Source of the DNA: Desulfobacterales bacterium | Lineage (GTDB): Bacteria > Desulfobacterota > Desulfobacteria > Desulfobacterales > C00003060 | Assembly: GCA_030629475.1 (NCBI GenBank) | Contig: DAOVOU010000145.1 | Coordinates: 1-6,156 of the forward strand | DNA: 6,156 nucleotides | Reading direction: 5' to 3' | Part shown: one piece after another, positions 1-5,562 of the stretch | How positions within the stretch are numbered: the first letter of the stretch is position 1 | How the letters are laid out: every line of letters begins with the position of its first letter | Notes under the pieces: model-generated | The model's database searches: none | What the model was told of the DNA's origin: nothing | What the model saw: the letters and a program-made list of their open reading frames with translations, nothing else | Position numbers and translations under genes: made by a program

Positions 1-1066
1 ATTGTTCTATAGATTCCACAATCAAGTCCCCTACCTGAGACGTAGAATATCCCATCTGGCCTGCTGCCACTCCTTTCAGGTCTTGTGCCAGGACCTTTAT
101 CACGGCCTTTTCGATCATCTCTGCTGCGTCAGTTTCCCCAAGTGTGTCGAGCATAAGCTGTACGGCCAAGATGGATGCAATGGGGTTAACGATGTTTTGC
201 CCTGCGTATTTTGGTGCCGAACCACCAATAGGTTCAAACATGGAGATCCCCTCGGGGTTAATGTTCGCCCCTGCTGCCATGCCCATTCCACCCTGGAGAA
301 TGGCTCCCAGGTCGGTAATAATGTCACCGAACATGTTATCGGTGACAATGACATCAAACCTTTCCGGGTTTTTGATCATCCACATACACAGGGCATCCAC
401 ATGTGCATAGTCAGTCTCAATATCCGGGTATGCCTGTGCTACTTCCTTGAACGTGCGTTCCCACAGATCAAAGGCATATGTTAAGACATTGGTCTTGCCG
501 CACAGGGTCAACTTCTTAGCCTGATTACGCCGCCTGCACAGATCAAAGGCATACCTGATGCAGCGTTCCACCCCCATTCTGGTATTGATTGATTCCTGGA
601 TAGCCACCTCATGGGGCGTGCCACGCCTCAAATATCCCCCTGCTCCTGCATACAGGCCTTCGGTATTTTCCCTGACGACCACAAAGTCAATGTCCTCAGG
701 CCCCTTATCCTTCAAGGGAATCTCCACACCGGGATAGAGCTTTACAGGGCGCAAATTGACGTACTGATCCAGCTCAAACCGAAGCCTTAAGAGAATCCCT
801 TTTTCCAGCACACCGGGCAGCACATCAGGATGACCTATTGCACCAAGATAGATTGCCTGGCATCTCTTTATCGACTCAAACACCTCATCGGGAAGCGCTT
901 TTCCTGTCTTCTTGTAGAGTTCGCCACCCAGATCATAACGATGAAAAGAAAGCTGAAAGCCGTATTTGCCCGAGACTGCATCAAGGACCTTCAGTCCCTC
1001 GGCGATTACCTCCGGGCCTGTGCCGTCGCCCGGAATCACGGCTATGTCGTATTGCCTCTGTGTCAT
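1..1066 (-). CDS. leuB: 3-isopropylmalate dehydrogenase (LeuB), 3' end cut by window edge
   Basis: NAD-dependent oxidative decarboxylation of 3-isopropylmalate in cytosolic leucine synthesis. The reverse strand reads openly from ATG at 1066 for 355 codons to base 2 without a stop. The family is usually about 355-360 residues, so only the last few codons are missing. Visible motifs are IPGDGTGPEV near residues 11-20, the arginine pair R96 and R106 (NLRP), R132-E-N-T-E-G-L-Y139, K191, and the metal-binding aspartates D224, D248 (FGD) and D252. FEPIGGSAPKYAGQ near 277-290 is the nucleotide-binding loop region. The start is fixed by the match of the N-terminus to the family; no Shine-Dalgarno sequence precedes it, only repeat DNA. 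The ENTEGLY version of the loop and LDQYVNLRPVKLYPG are shared with archaeal-type LeuB, tartrate/malate and homoisocitrate dehydrogenases, so function is assigned partly from its place after leuC and leuD. Confidence 0.93.
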   Translation of the reverse strand, partial: MTQRQYDIAVIPGDGTGPEVIAEGLKVLDAVSGKYGFQLSFHRYDLGGELYKKTGKALPDEVFESIKRCQAIYLGAIGHPDVLPGVLEKGILLRLRFELDQYVNLRPVKLYPGVEIPLKDKGPEDIDFVVVRENTEGLYAGAGGYLRRGTPHEVAIQESINTRMGVERCIRYAFDLCRRRNQAKKLTLCGKTNVLTYAFDLWERTFKEVAQAYPDIETDYAHVDALCMWMIKNPERFDVIVTDNMFGDIITDLGAILQGGMGMAAGANINPEGISMFEPIGGSAPKYAGQNIVNPIASILAVQLMLDTLGETDAAEMIEKAVIKVLAQDLKGVAAGQMGYSTSQVGDLIVESIEQ

Positions 1067-1150
1067 TGTGTTTCACAGTTTATTGTGTTTACACAGTTTG
1101 TTGTGTTTGTTGTGTTTGTTGTGTTAACTCAACAAACTCAACAAACTCAA
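1065..1150. repeat. Palindromic 9-bp minisatellite between leuD and leuB
   Basis: Three perfect copies of GTTTGTTGT lie at 1096-1104, 1105-1113 and 1114-1122. After the central GTTAAC (1123-1128) come two copies of TCAACAAAC (1129-1137, 1138-1146) and TCAA. The arms 1101-1125 and 1126-1150 pair over 25 bp, and the only mismatches are T opposite T at every ninth position (1122/1129, 1113/1138, 1104/1147). A degenerate unit, GTTTATTGT, lies at 1078-1086. ATTGTGTTTCACAGTTT (1065-1081) is repeated with one inserted base at 1082-1099. The array begins inside the leuB start codon and fills most of the 109-base gap. Confidence 0.9.
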
Positions 1151-1175
1151 TGACCCCAAAGAACCCAACAAGCGT

Positions 1176-1670
1176 TCACGATTGCCTTTTGTTCAGTACA
1201 TAGGCCATGAGCCCGCCAGCCTCAATAAGCTCCTGCATGAACGGCGGTACCGGGTTTGCAAGAAATCGCTTTCCATTTGTGTGGTCCGTAATCTCGCCTG
1301 TATCCTGGTTGACCGAAACCCGGTCCCCCTCCTGGATTCCTTGGAAGACCCCCGGGCATTCAAAAATCGCAAGGCCCATGTTAAAGGCATTTCTAAAAAA
1401 TATGCGGGCAAAGCCTTCTGCTATCACACATGATATACCAGCCCCTTTTATGGCCATAGGGGCATGCTCACGCGACGAGCCACAACCGAAGTTTTTTCCT
1501 GCTACTATTATATCTCCCGGCCCGACCTTTTCAGCAAACGTGGCATCTACCCCTTCCATGCAATGCTTGCCCAGTTCGCTCATGTCTGTCGTAACCAGAT
1601 AAATGGCAGGGATAATCACATCCGTATCTATGTTGTCGCCAAACTTCCAGACAGTCCCTTCTATTTTCAT
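1176..1670 (-). CDS. leuD: 3-isopropylmalate dehydratase small subunit (LeuD)
   Basis: Small, swivelling subunit of isopropylmalate isomerase. With LeuC it converts 2-isopropylmalate to 3-isopropylmalate through a dehydrated intermediate in the cytosol. The 164-residue product matches the short archaeal-type LeuD length. NIDTDVIIP at residues 13-21 and NFGCGSSREHAP at 60-71 are the family signatures. The loop YLVTT (24-28) carries Val after YL; in related archaeal enzymes an Arg here has been linked to homoaconitate use, so Val favours isopropylmalate. I chose ATG at 1670 because MKIEGTVWKFGDNIDTD is the normal N-terminus. The frame stays open to 1826, but those extra 52 codons encode repeat DNA. 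An ATG two codons earlier (1676) is also possible. No clear Shine-Dalgarno sequence precedes either. It is separated from leuC by 389 bases. Confidence 0.95.
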   Translation of the reverse strand: MKIEGTVWKFGDNIDTDVIIPAIYLVTTDMSELGKHCMEGVDATFAEKVGPGDIIVAGKNFGCGSSREHAPMAIKGAGISCVIAEGFARIFFRNAFNMGLAIFECPGVFQGIQEGDRVSVNQDTGEITDHTNGKRFLANPVPPFMQELIEAGGLMAYVLNKRQS

Positions 1671-1695
1671 AATCATACGCAGGGCATCAAATAGT

Positions 1696-1726
1696 GGCGG
1701 GTAAATCCGAAATTCGAATACCCGCC
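1696..1726. repeat. Perfect 8-bp hairpin 26 bases before leuD
   Basis: GGCGGGTA (1696-1703) and TACCCGCC (1719-1726) form an exact inverted repeat. The 15-base loop contains CGAAATTCG and part of the TTCGAATTTCGGATTT repeat motif seen elsewhere in this spacer. There is no T-run after it on either strand, so it is not a typical intrinsic terminator. It may be a mobile or repeat-derived palindrome, or a leader structure of leuD. Confidence 0.6.
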
Positions 1727-1792
1727 TGCCAACGCCTGAGACAGCATTCAGCTTATGTGCCAGCATCTCTGGCAATGGCGGGCAGGTCGAAA

Positions 1793-1858
1793 TCCGTTCT
1801 GTTTTCAAGGCGTAAGCCGCAAACAAATCCGTACTGTTCTCAGGGCGTGAGCCGCAAA
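1793..1858. repeat. Imperfect 35-bp tandem duplication upstream of leuD
   Basis: The units begin TCCGT at 1793 and at 1828. Their first 31 bases agree at 27 positions. Both share the core GGCGT-A/G-AGCCGCAAA. On the minus strand these units supply the first residues of the over-long leuD frame (FAAYALKTER), which shows that this extension is repeat DNA rather than protein. Confidence 0.75.
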
Positions 1859-2059
1859 TTCAAATACTAAATGTTCAAAACGTCCTTTGCTCTCGCACAT
1901 TATAGAAACGAAAATAGTCGTATATACATGTTGTTTTGGATTTTGTGTTTTGGTCATTTGTATTTGTTTCGAATTTCGTGGTTAGCGCAAGGTTGCGCCT
2001 GACGGCTTGAAAACATTACACTCCGTGTCGGATTTCGAATTTTCCCCTTTCTTCATCTT

Positions 2060-3322
2060 TCAATCCAATTCATCCGGTCCACCAATCCGTCCTAATACAG
2101 CGGATGCGGCTGCTACAGCAGGATTGGCAAGATAGACCTCGCTTGAGGGGTGCCCCATGCGGCCCACAAAGTTGCGGTTGGTGGTAGATACGGCCCGCTC
2201 CCCTGGCCCCAGGATTCCCATAAAGCCTCCTAAGCAGGGGCCACAGGTGGGTGGACTCACAATTCCCCTGGCTGCCAGAAAAATCTCTAATAGGCCCTCG
2301 GCCATGGCCTGGCGGTAAACGGTGGGAGTAGCAGGCACGATAATGAGGCGCACATTCTTGTCAATGGTCCGGCCATTCAGGATACGGGCTGCCAGGCGAA
2401 GGTCCTCAATACGCCCGTTCGTACAAGATCCGATCACGGCCTGATCAATGGGAATCGTGTCTACCGCTGAGATACCCCGGGTATTCTCGGGAAGATAGGG
2501 AAAGGCGACCTGTGGTTCGATATTAGAAACATCATACGTCCTTACCTCTGCATAGGTAGCATCCGGATCACTCGTGTAGCATTCAAAGGGGCGTTTTGCT
2601 CTCGGCCTTATGTAGTCAAGTGTCGCTTCATCCGGGGGAATGATTCCGCTCTTGGCGCCTGCCTCAATCGCCATGTTGGCCATGGTCATTCGATCAGCCA
2701 CCGGCAAGGCCTTGATCACATCGCCCGTAAATTCCATGGCTTTGTACGTGGCGCCATCGACTCCGATGTCGCCAATCGTGTAAAGGATCAGGTCCTTTCC
2801 GGTCACCCATTCCCTGAGCTGGCCATCATATATGAGCTTGATCGATTCGGGAACCTTAAACCAGACCTCACCCGTAATCATGGTCGCTGCAATGTCCGTG
2901 CTCCCAACCCCTGTTGCAAAGGCTCCCAACGCCCCGTATGTACACGTATGACTGTCGGCACCAATCACCACATCTCCGGGCAGTACCAGGCCCTGTTCTG
3001 GCAGGAGTACATGCTCGATCCCCATTTCACCAAGTTCAAAAAAATACTTGATATGATATTTTCTGGCAAAAGTGCGCATGGCCTGCACCTGAATAGCAGA
3101 CTGGACGTCCTTATTGGGCACAAAGTGATCCGGTACCAGGGCGATTCTTTCCGGATCAAACACAGACTCTACGTGTGATTTTTCAAACAGATCGATAGCA
3201 ATAGGGGCCGTGATATCGTTGGCCAAAGCCATATCGATGCGAACATTGATTAGTTCGCCAGGTACCACTGTGTCACGCCCTGCATGGGCAGCCAATATTT
3301 TTTCTGTAATGGTTTGGGGCAT
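2060..3322 (-). CDS. leuC: 3-isopropylmalate dehydratase large subunit (LeuC)
   Basis: Iron-sulfur large subunit of isopropylmalate isomerase; it pairs with LeuD for the second step of leucine synthesis. It has 420 residues, as expected for the archaeal-type (aconitase superfamily) LeuC. GADSHTCTYGALGAFATGVG lies at about 121-140. The three 4Fe-4S ligands are C300 in GSCTNGRIEDL, and C360 and C363 in TCGPCLGGFMG. The substrate-side NRNFVGRMG follows at 382-390. ATG at 3322 (MPQTITEKILAAHAG) is the family's usual start; the longer frame to 3433 overlaps pssA and is unlike the family. Only two bases separate it from the pssA stop and no strong ribosome site is seen, so translation is probably coupled to pssA. 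Homoaconitase-like use cannot be excluded from this subunit alone, but a leuD and leuB context supports leucine synthesis. Confidence 0.96.
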   Translation of the reverse strand: MPQTITEKILAAHAGRDTVVPGELINVRIDMALANDITAPIAIDLFEKSHVESVFDPERIALVPDHFVPNKDVQSAIQVQAMRTFARKYHIKYFFELGEMGIEHVLLPEQGLVLPGDVVIGADSHTCTYGALGAFATGVGSTDIAATMITGEVWFKVPESIKLIYDGQLREWVTGKDLILYTIGDIGVDGATYKAMEFTGDVIKALPVADRMTMANMAIEAGAKSGIIPPDEATLDYIRPRAKRPFECYTSDPDATYAEVRTYDVSNIEPQVAFPYLPENTRGISAVDTIPIDQAVIGSCTNGRIEDLRLAARILNGRTIDKNVRLIIVPATPTVYRQAMAEGLLEIFLAARGIVSPPTCGPCLGGFMGILGPGERAVSTTNRNFVGRMGHPSSEVYLANPAVAAASAVLGRIGGPDELD

Positions 3323-3324
3323 GT

Positions 3325-4110
3325 CTATACGGGTTCTTCGTACGGGGTGTTCAGCTTTTCGCCAGCAGCCGCTTCGCTCTGGGGCTTCTTGCGAAGCCAG
3401 AGAGTGGTGAAAGGGCCTGAAATGACATAGCACAGTATCATAAGGAACAAGGCAATACTTGGCTCTGCCGCAATAACTATGAACAACAGGACAACGACCA
3501 CCAGCATGTTGAACTTCATCTTTTTAAATAACTCCACTTGCTTAAAACTATAATACTTGATCGTGGTGACCATCAAAAAGGACAAAGCGTAGATCATGAT
3601 CAAGATCGTCACGTGTTTTGTGGTCCCTGTCCCGCCAAAACGATAGAGGAGGAGAACCGTGGTCGCAATCATGAAGGCGGCTGCCGGAATCGGGAGTCCG
3701 TTAAAGTAATCACTGCGAACGACATGGACCTGGGTGTTGAACCGTGCCAGCCGAAGTGTACCGCAGGCTACAAAAATAAGTGCTGCCAACCATCCCAATC
3801 TTCCAAAGGGCTGAAGGGCCCACAGATAGACCAGGATGCCAGGTGCCACGCCAAAGGATATAGCATCACTCAGGGAATCATATTCAAGGCCAAACCTGCT
3901 CACGGTCCGTGTTACCCGCGCGATCTTGCCGTCCAACCCGTCAAAGATGGCCGCTATCATGATAGCAATGGCTCCCTTCAAGTACTGGCCCTGAGTCGCG
4001 GCCACAATGGCATAAAAGCCACAAAAAAGGTTGGCAGACGTAAGAAGGTTCGGCAGGACATAGATCCCGCGCTGTAATCTTCTTCTATTTGAACGTTTTT
4101 TTCTCTTCAT
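3325..4110 (-). CDS. pssA: CDP-diacylglycerol-serine O-phosphatidyltransferase
   Basis: Integral membrane enzyme that joins CDP-diacylglycerol and L-serine to give phosphatidylserine and CMP, the substrate of the Psd encoded just upstream. The 261-residue product shows the full CDP-alcohol phosphotransferase motif: D57, D60-G61, A64-R65, G74, D78 and D82. A basic N-terminus (KRKKRSNRRR) precedes the first membrane segment near 18-38. Further hydrophobic segments occur at about 45-57, 88-116, 140-156, 167-181 and two at 204-236. The tail is charged and soluble. NLLTSANLFCGF near 21-32 is typical of the PssA type II (Bacillus-like) group, not the soluble E. coli PssA. Its ATG overlaps the psd stop as ATGA, which points to translational coupling, and leuC follows after two bases. 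Substrate choice among CDP-alcohol transferases is inferred from the adjacent psd. Confidence 0.95.
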   Translation of the reverse strand: MKRKKRSNRRRLQRGIYVLPNLLTSANLFCGFYAIVAATQGQYLKGAIAIMIAAIFDGLDGKIARVTRTVSRFGLEYDSLSDAISFGVAPGILVYLWALQPFGRLGWLAALIFVACGTLRLARFNTQVHVVRSDYFNGLPIPAAAFMIATTVLLLYRFGGTGTTKHVTILIMIYALSFLMVTTIKYYSFKQVELFKKMKFNMLVVVVLLFIVIAAEPSIALFLMILCYVISGPFTTLWLRKKPQSEAAAGEKLNTPYEEPV

Positions 4111-4778
4111 GATAGATGCCCCAAAACCGATGTCCCGGCCAGGACCTTATCTCCTACAGACACAGCCGGTGCAGTGTCTGGCGGAAGATAGACATCCAGG
4201 CGAGACCCGAAACATATCATACCAAACCGCTCCCCACGGCTCAAACGGTCTCCCTTGCGTATCTTGCAGATGATCCGTCTTGCAATGAGCCCGGCAACCT
4301 GGACCACTATTAGTTTGCGACCGCGGCCTATCTCCAGACTCACCGCGTTTCGTTCATTGTCCCTGGAGGCCTTGTCCAGGTTGGCCGAAAAGAACTTGCC
4401 AGGATAGTAAACAACATCAGTGACCGTGCCATTGTCAGGTGTTCGGTTGACGTGAACGTTGAAAATTGACATAAAGATGCTGATTTTAAGCATTTTTTCA
4501 GGAACGAAATCACTCTCCGGCACAACACTTACCTCCACGACCTTGCCGTCGGCAGGGGAGACCACGGCCCCTTTTTTCTCTGGAATGACCCGTTCCGGAT
4601 CCCTGAAGAAAAAACAAACAAAGAAGGTAACTGCCAAAAAAAACAGGGCCGGCACGTATAGCCCCAAAATGGCAACGATAGCTGTTGCAAAGGCCGATCC
4701 AAGTATGAACGGATACCCCTCCCGGGCAACCGGACGGACCTTTTGGTTGATCGGCCCAGAACGCTCAGAACGAATCAT
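4107..4778 (-). CDS. psd: Phosphatidylserine decarboxylase proenzyme, short form
   Basis: Pyruvoyl-dependent membrane enzyme that decarboxylates phosphatidylserine to phosphatidylethanolamine. The 223-residue length fits the short archaeal-type Psd rather than the E. coli form of about 320. One or two hydrophobic segments (about 23-56) anchor the N-terminus, followed by FFRDPER. SPADGKV (74-80, D77) and NVHVNRTP (107-114, H109) are the catalytic motifs. FGSR at 190-193 is the self-cleavage site: breakage between G191 and S192 would turn S192 into the pyruvoyl group, leaving a small alpha chain of about 32 residues. The start at 4778 has a good ribosome site, GAGGG at 4787-4783. Its stop overlaps the pssA start by four bases. 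Together with pssA it forms a complete phosphatidylserine-to-phosphatidylethanolamine step. Confidence 0.96.
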   Translation of the reverse strand: MIRSERSGPINQKVRPVAREGYPFILGSAFATAIVAILGLYVPALFFLAVTFFVCFFFRDPERVIPEKKGAVVSPADGKVVEVSVVPESDFVPEKMLKISIFMSIFNVHVNRTPDNGTVTDVVYYPGKFFSANLDKASRDNERNAVSLEIGRGRKLIVVQVAGLIARRIICKIRKGDRLSRGERFGMICFGSRLDVYLPPDTAPAVSVGDKVLAGTSVLGHLS

Positions 4779-4795
4779 CGAACCCTCGGTTATTG

Positions 4796-5053
4796 CTACG
4801 AACCCGTATCTTCAGACTCTTGTCTTTTTTGAGCTCCACGATGTTCAGCCAGGATACGCTCTATCTTGTCCCTGCCGGCAAGCTTCAGCTTTTGGATTCT
4901 CTTGCGTTCCATGGACTCTTCGGCTGTAAGATGAATTCGCTTGTTATATTGTTCCAACTGCCTTTCGTATTCCTTGTGTCGTTCCACACATTCTCTCAGG
5001 GTTTTGTTCTCTTTGATCAACCGGGCAATGAGCTTCTCATCCCTCTCTTCCAT
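4796..5053 (-). CDS. Small coiled-coil protein, DUF465 (YdcH-like)
   Basis: An 85-residue, highly charged protein with no signal peptide or membrane segment. The family has no settled function. Residues 5-36 (DEKLIARLIKENKTLRECVE and on) form one helix with heptad-like spacing. The turn HLTAEESMER at 41-50 leads into a second helix, KRIQKLKLAGRDKIERILAEH. This helix - LT-x-EE-turn - KRLKK-x-KL-x-x-KD-x-I helix layout is what I recognise as DUF465, which is probably a helical hairpin. The tail after 72 is polar and likely disordered. I chose ATG at 5053 because GGAGG sits seven bases before it; an in-frame ATG at 5083 would add ten residues but lacks such a site and does not resemble the family. 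The stop is 17 bases before psd, so this is probably the first gene of the operon. The family call comes from pattern memory. Confidence 0.8.
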   Translation of the reverse strand: MEERDEKLIARLIKENKTLRECVERHKEYERQLEQYNKRIHLTAEESMERKRIQKLKLAGRDKIERILAEHRGAQKRQESEDTGS

Positions 5054-5060
5054 AGGCAAT

Positions 5061-5065
5061 CCTCC
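5061..5065 (-). promoter_or_regulatory. Ribosome binding site that fixes the DUF465 gene start
   Basis: The minus strand reads CCTGGAGGATTGCCT directly before ATG at 5053. GGAGG with a seven-base gap is the strongest Shine-Dalgarno match in the window, along with those of psd and the WYL remnant. It decides against the upstream ATG at 5083. Confidence 0.85.
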
Positions 5066-5140
5066 AGGAATCCGTCTGCTCAATGCAGATTCGCGCTAAC
5101 TGTCGTTCGCAATTGAAACTATCTTTATCCTAAAGCGATC

Positions 5141-5173
5141 GGTTCAAGGTTCAGGGTTCAAGGTTCAAAGGTT
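5141..5173. repeat. GGTTCAA 7-bp minisatellite
   Basis: Four head-to-tail 7-bp units on the plus strand: GGTTCAA (5141), GGTTCAG (5148), GGTTCAA (5155) and GGTTCAA (5162), followed by A and a partial GGTT. It lies in the leader of the DUF465-psd-pssA-leu operon. A related but less regular array in the opposite orientation lies at 5302-5335. Confidence 0.85.
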
Positions 5174-5223
5174 ATAATATATTGACATCCCTCACTTTAT
5201 AGCACAATAGCCATATTAGGCTC

Positions 5224-5242
5224 TTTCACCTATTGGGTGAAA
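5224..5242. repeat. TTTCACC-N5-GGTGAAA palindrome
   Basis: A perfect 7-bp inverted repeat, TTTCACC (5224-5230) and GGTGAAA (5236-5242), with a five-base centre. It covers the last stop codon of the WYL remnant frame. No T-run follows on either strand, so it is a poor terminator. Its spacing suits either an operator for a dimeric regulator or a small hairpin at the distal edge of the operon leader. Confidence 0.5.
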
Positions 5243-5562
5243 CATGTGTGTCGTCCCTATTGAGGCATCGTCCTTTTGATATCAGAGACTTAGGGCTCTT
5301 CAACCGGGAACCGTGAACGTTGAACCGCTCAACCCAGGTTTCAATATATTTTTCTGCCGAAGCGGCAAGCTCTTCCGCTACAGCTTTCCGCAAATGCTCT
5401 GGCTCCAAGACCTCGGCCTGCCTCCCAAATTCCAAGACATAGCTCATGACCTCGGAAAGCCTAGTCGAGGCCTGCGTCAAGTTCAGCCACAGTGGCACCC
5501 TGCTTTCGGGACTCGATGGTCCGCAAAATCCGCCATTGTTTGGCTAACTGATCACCCCGCAT
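5226..5562 (-). pseudogene. Broken WYL-domain transcriptional regulator (internal deletion and frameshift)
   Basis: Two pieces of one regulator are visible. ATG at 5562, with GGGAGGG at 5573-5567 as ribosome site, opens a 33-residue reading (MRGDQLAKQWRILRTIESRK and on to VAEL) that is the start of the DeoR-like winged helix of WYL proteins. It ends at TAG 5463-5461. A second frame, shifted by one base and open from a GTG at 5498, gives LSEVMSYVLEFGRQAEVLEP and then HLRKAVAEELAASAEKY, the C-terminal WCX part of the same family. Intact members have about 320 residues, so about 200 residues including the WYL domain are missing, with the junction near 5461-5475. The tail after EKY is encoded by GGTTCA-like repeat DNA. 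Such regulators often sit beside CRISPR or defence genes, but none is visible here. It is unlikely to be functional. Confidence 0.8.
5302..5335. repeat. Degenerate GGTTCA-type array in inverted orientation
   Basis: On the minus strand this reads GGGTTGAGCGGTTCAACG followed by TTCACGGTTCCCGGTT, an irregular version of the GGTTCAA array at 5141-5173 but facing the other way. It has been absorbed into the 3' tail of the WYL remnant frame, where it encodes the non-family residues around FNVHGSRL. Confidence 0.6.

Larger units (their letters stand above)
1671..2059. other. Repeat-rich spacer between leuC and leuD, no gene seen
   Basis: No plausible gene lies on either strand; the leuD frame runs through part of it by chance. 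It holds a 35-bp tandem duplication (1793-1858), a hairpin (1696-1726), scattered TTCGAATT pieces (1703-1719 inverted, 1967-1978, 2030-2043), a GCGCAA-GG-TTGCGC palindrome (1985-1998) and an A/C-rich stretch read on the minus strand at about 1929-1968. CGGATTTCGA at 2029-2038 recurs inverted at 1787-1796. On the minus strand TATAAT at 1904-1899 could be a -10 box for leuD, but I see no matching -35 box. Confidence 0.8.
5054..5225. other. Leader of the operon, probable promoter region not resolved
   Basis: This gap should hold the operon promoter. On the minus strand an AT-rich patch (TATATTATAA, about 5182-5173) and TAGGAT (5132-5127) could act as -10 boxes. The best -35 candidate for the latter, CTGAAC at 16 bases, matches the consensus poorly, so I do not place a start site. 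A weak bulged hairpin, GAATC...TGC-TCAAT-GCAGATTC, lies at 5068-5092 just before the ribosome site. The rest is taken up by the GGTTCAA array. Confidence 0.4.

Noticed and set aside
2..484. Long plus-strand open frame at the window start
   Set aside because: It is antisense to leuB, has Cys/His-rich shadow composition, and the reverse strand carries a complete family match.
830..1203. Plus-strand frames ending in Cys-Val and Thr-Asn repeats
   Set aside because: They are antisense to leuB, and the repetitive ends are a reading of the 9-bp minisatellite.
1985..1998. GCGCAA-GG-TTGCGC as a leuC terminator
   Set aside because: The two-base centre is too tight for a normal loop without opening base pairs, and no T-run follows on the minus strand.
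3325..3433. leuC start at 3433
   Set aside because: It would put 37 extra codons inside pssA with no family similarity; ATG at 3322 gives the usual N-terminus.
5182..5210. Plus-strand promoter from TTGACA at 5182
   Set aside because: At 16-18 bases the -10 position reads CAATAG or similar, and there is no plus-strand gene to drive.
5224..5290. CRISPR repeat near the WYL remnant
   Set aside because: TCGTCC occurs twice and a palindrome is present, but there is no regularly spaced repeat of 25-40 bases with unique spacers.
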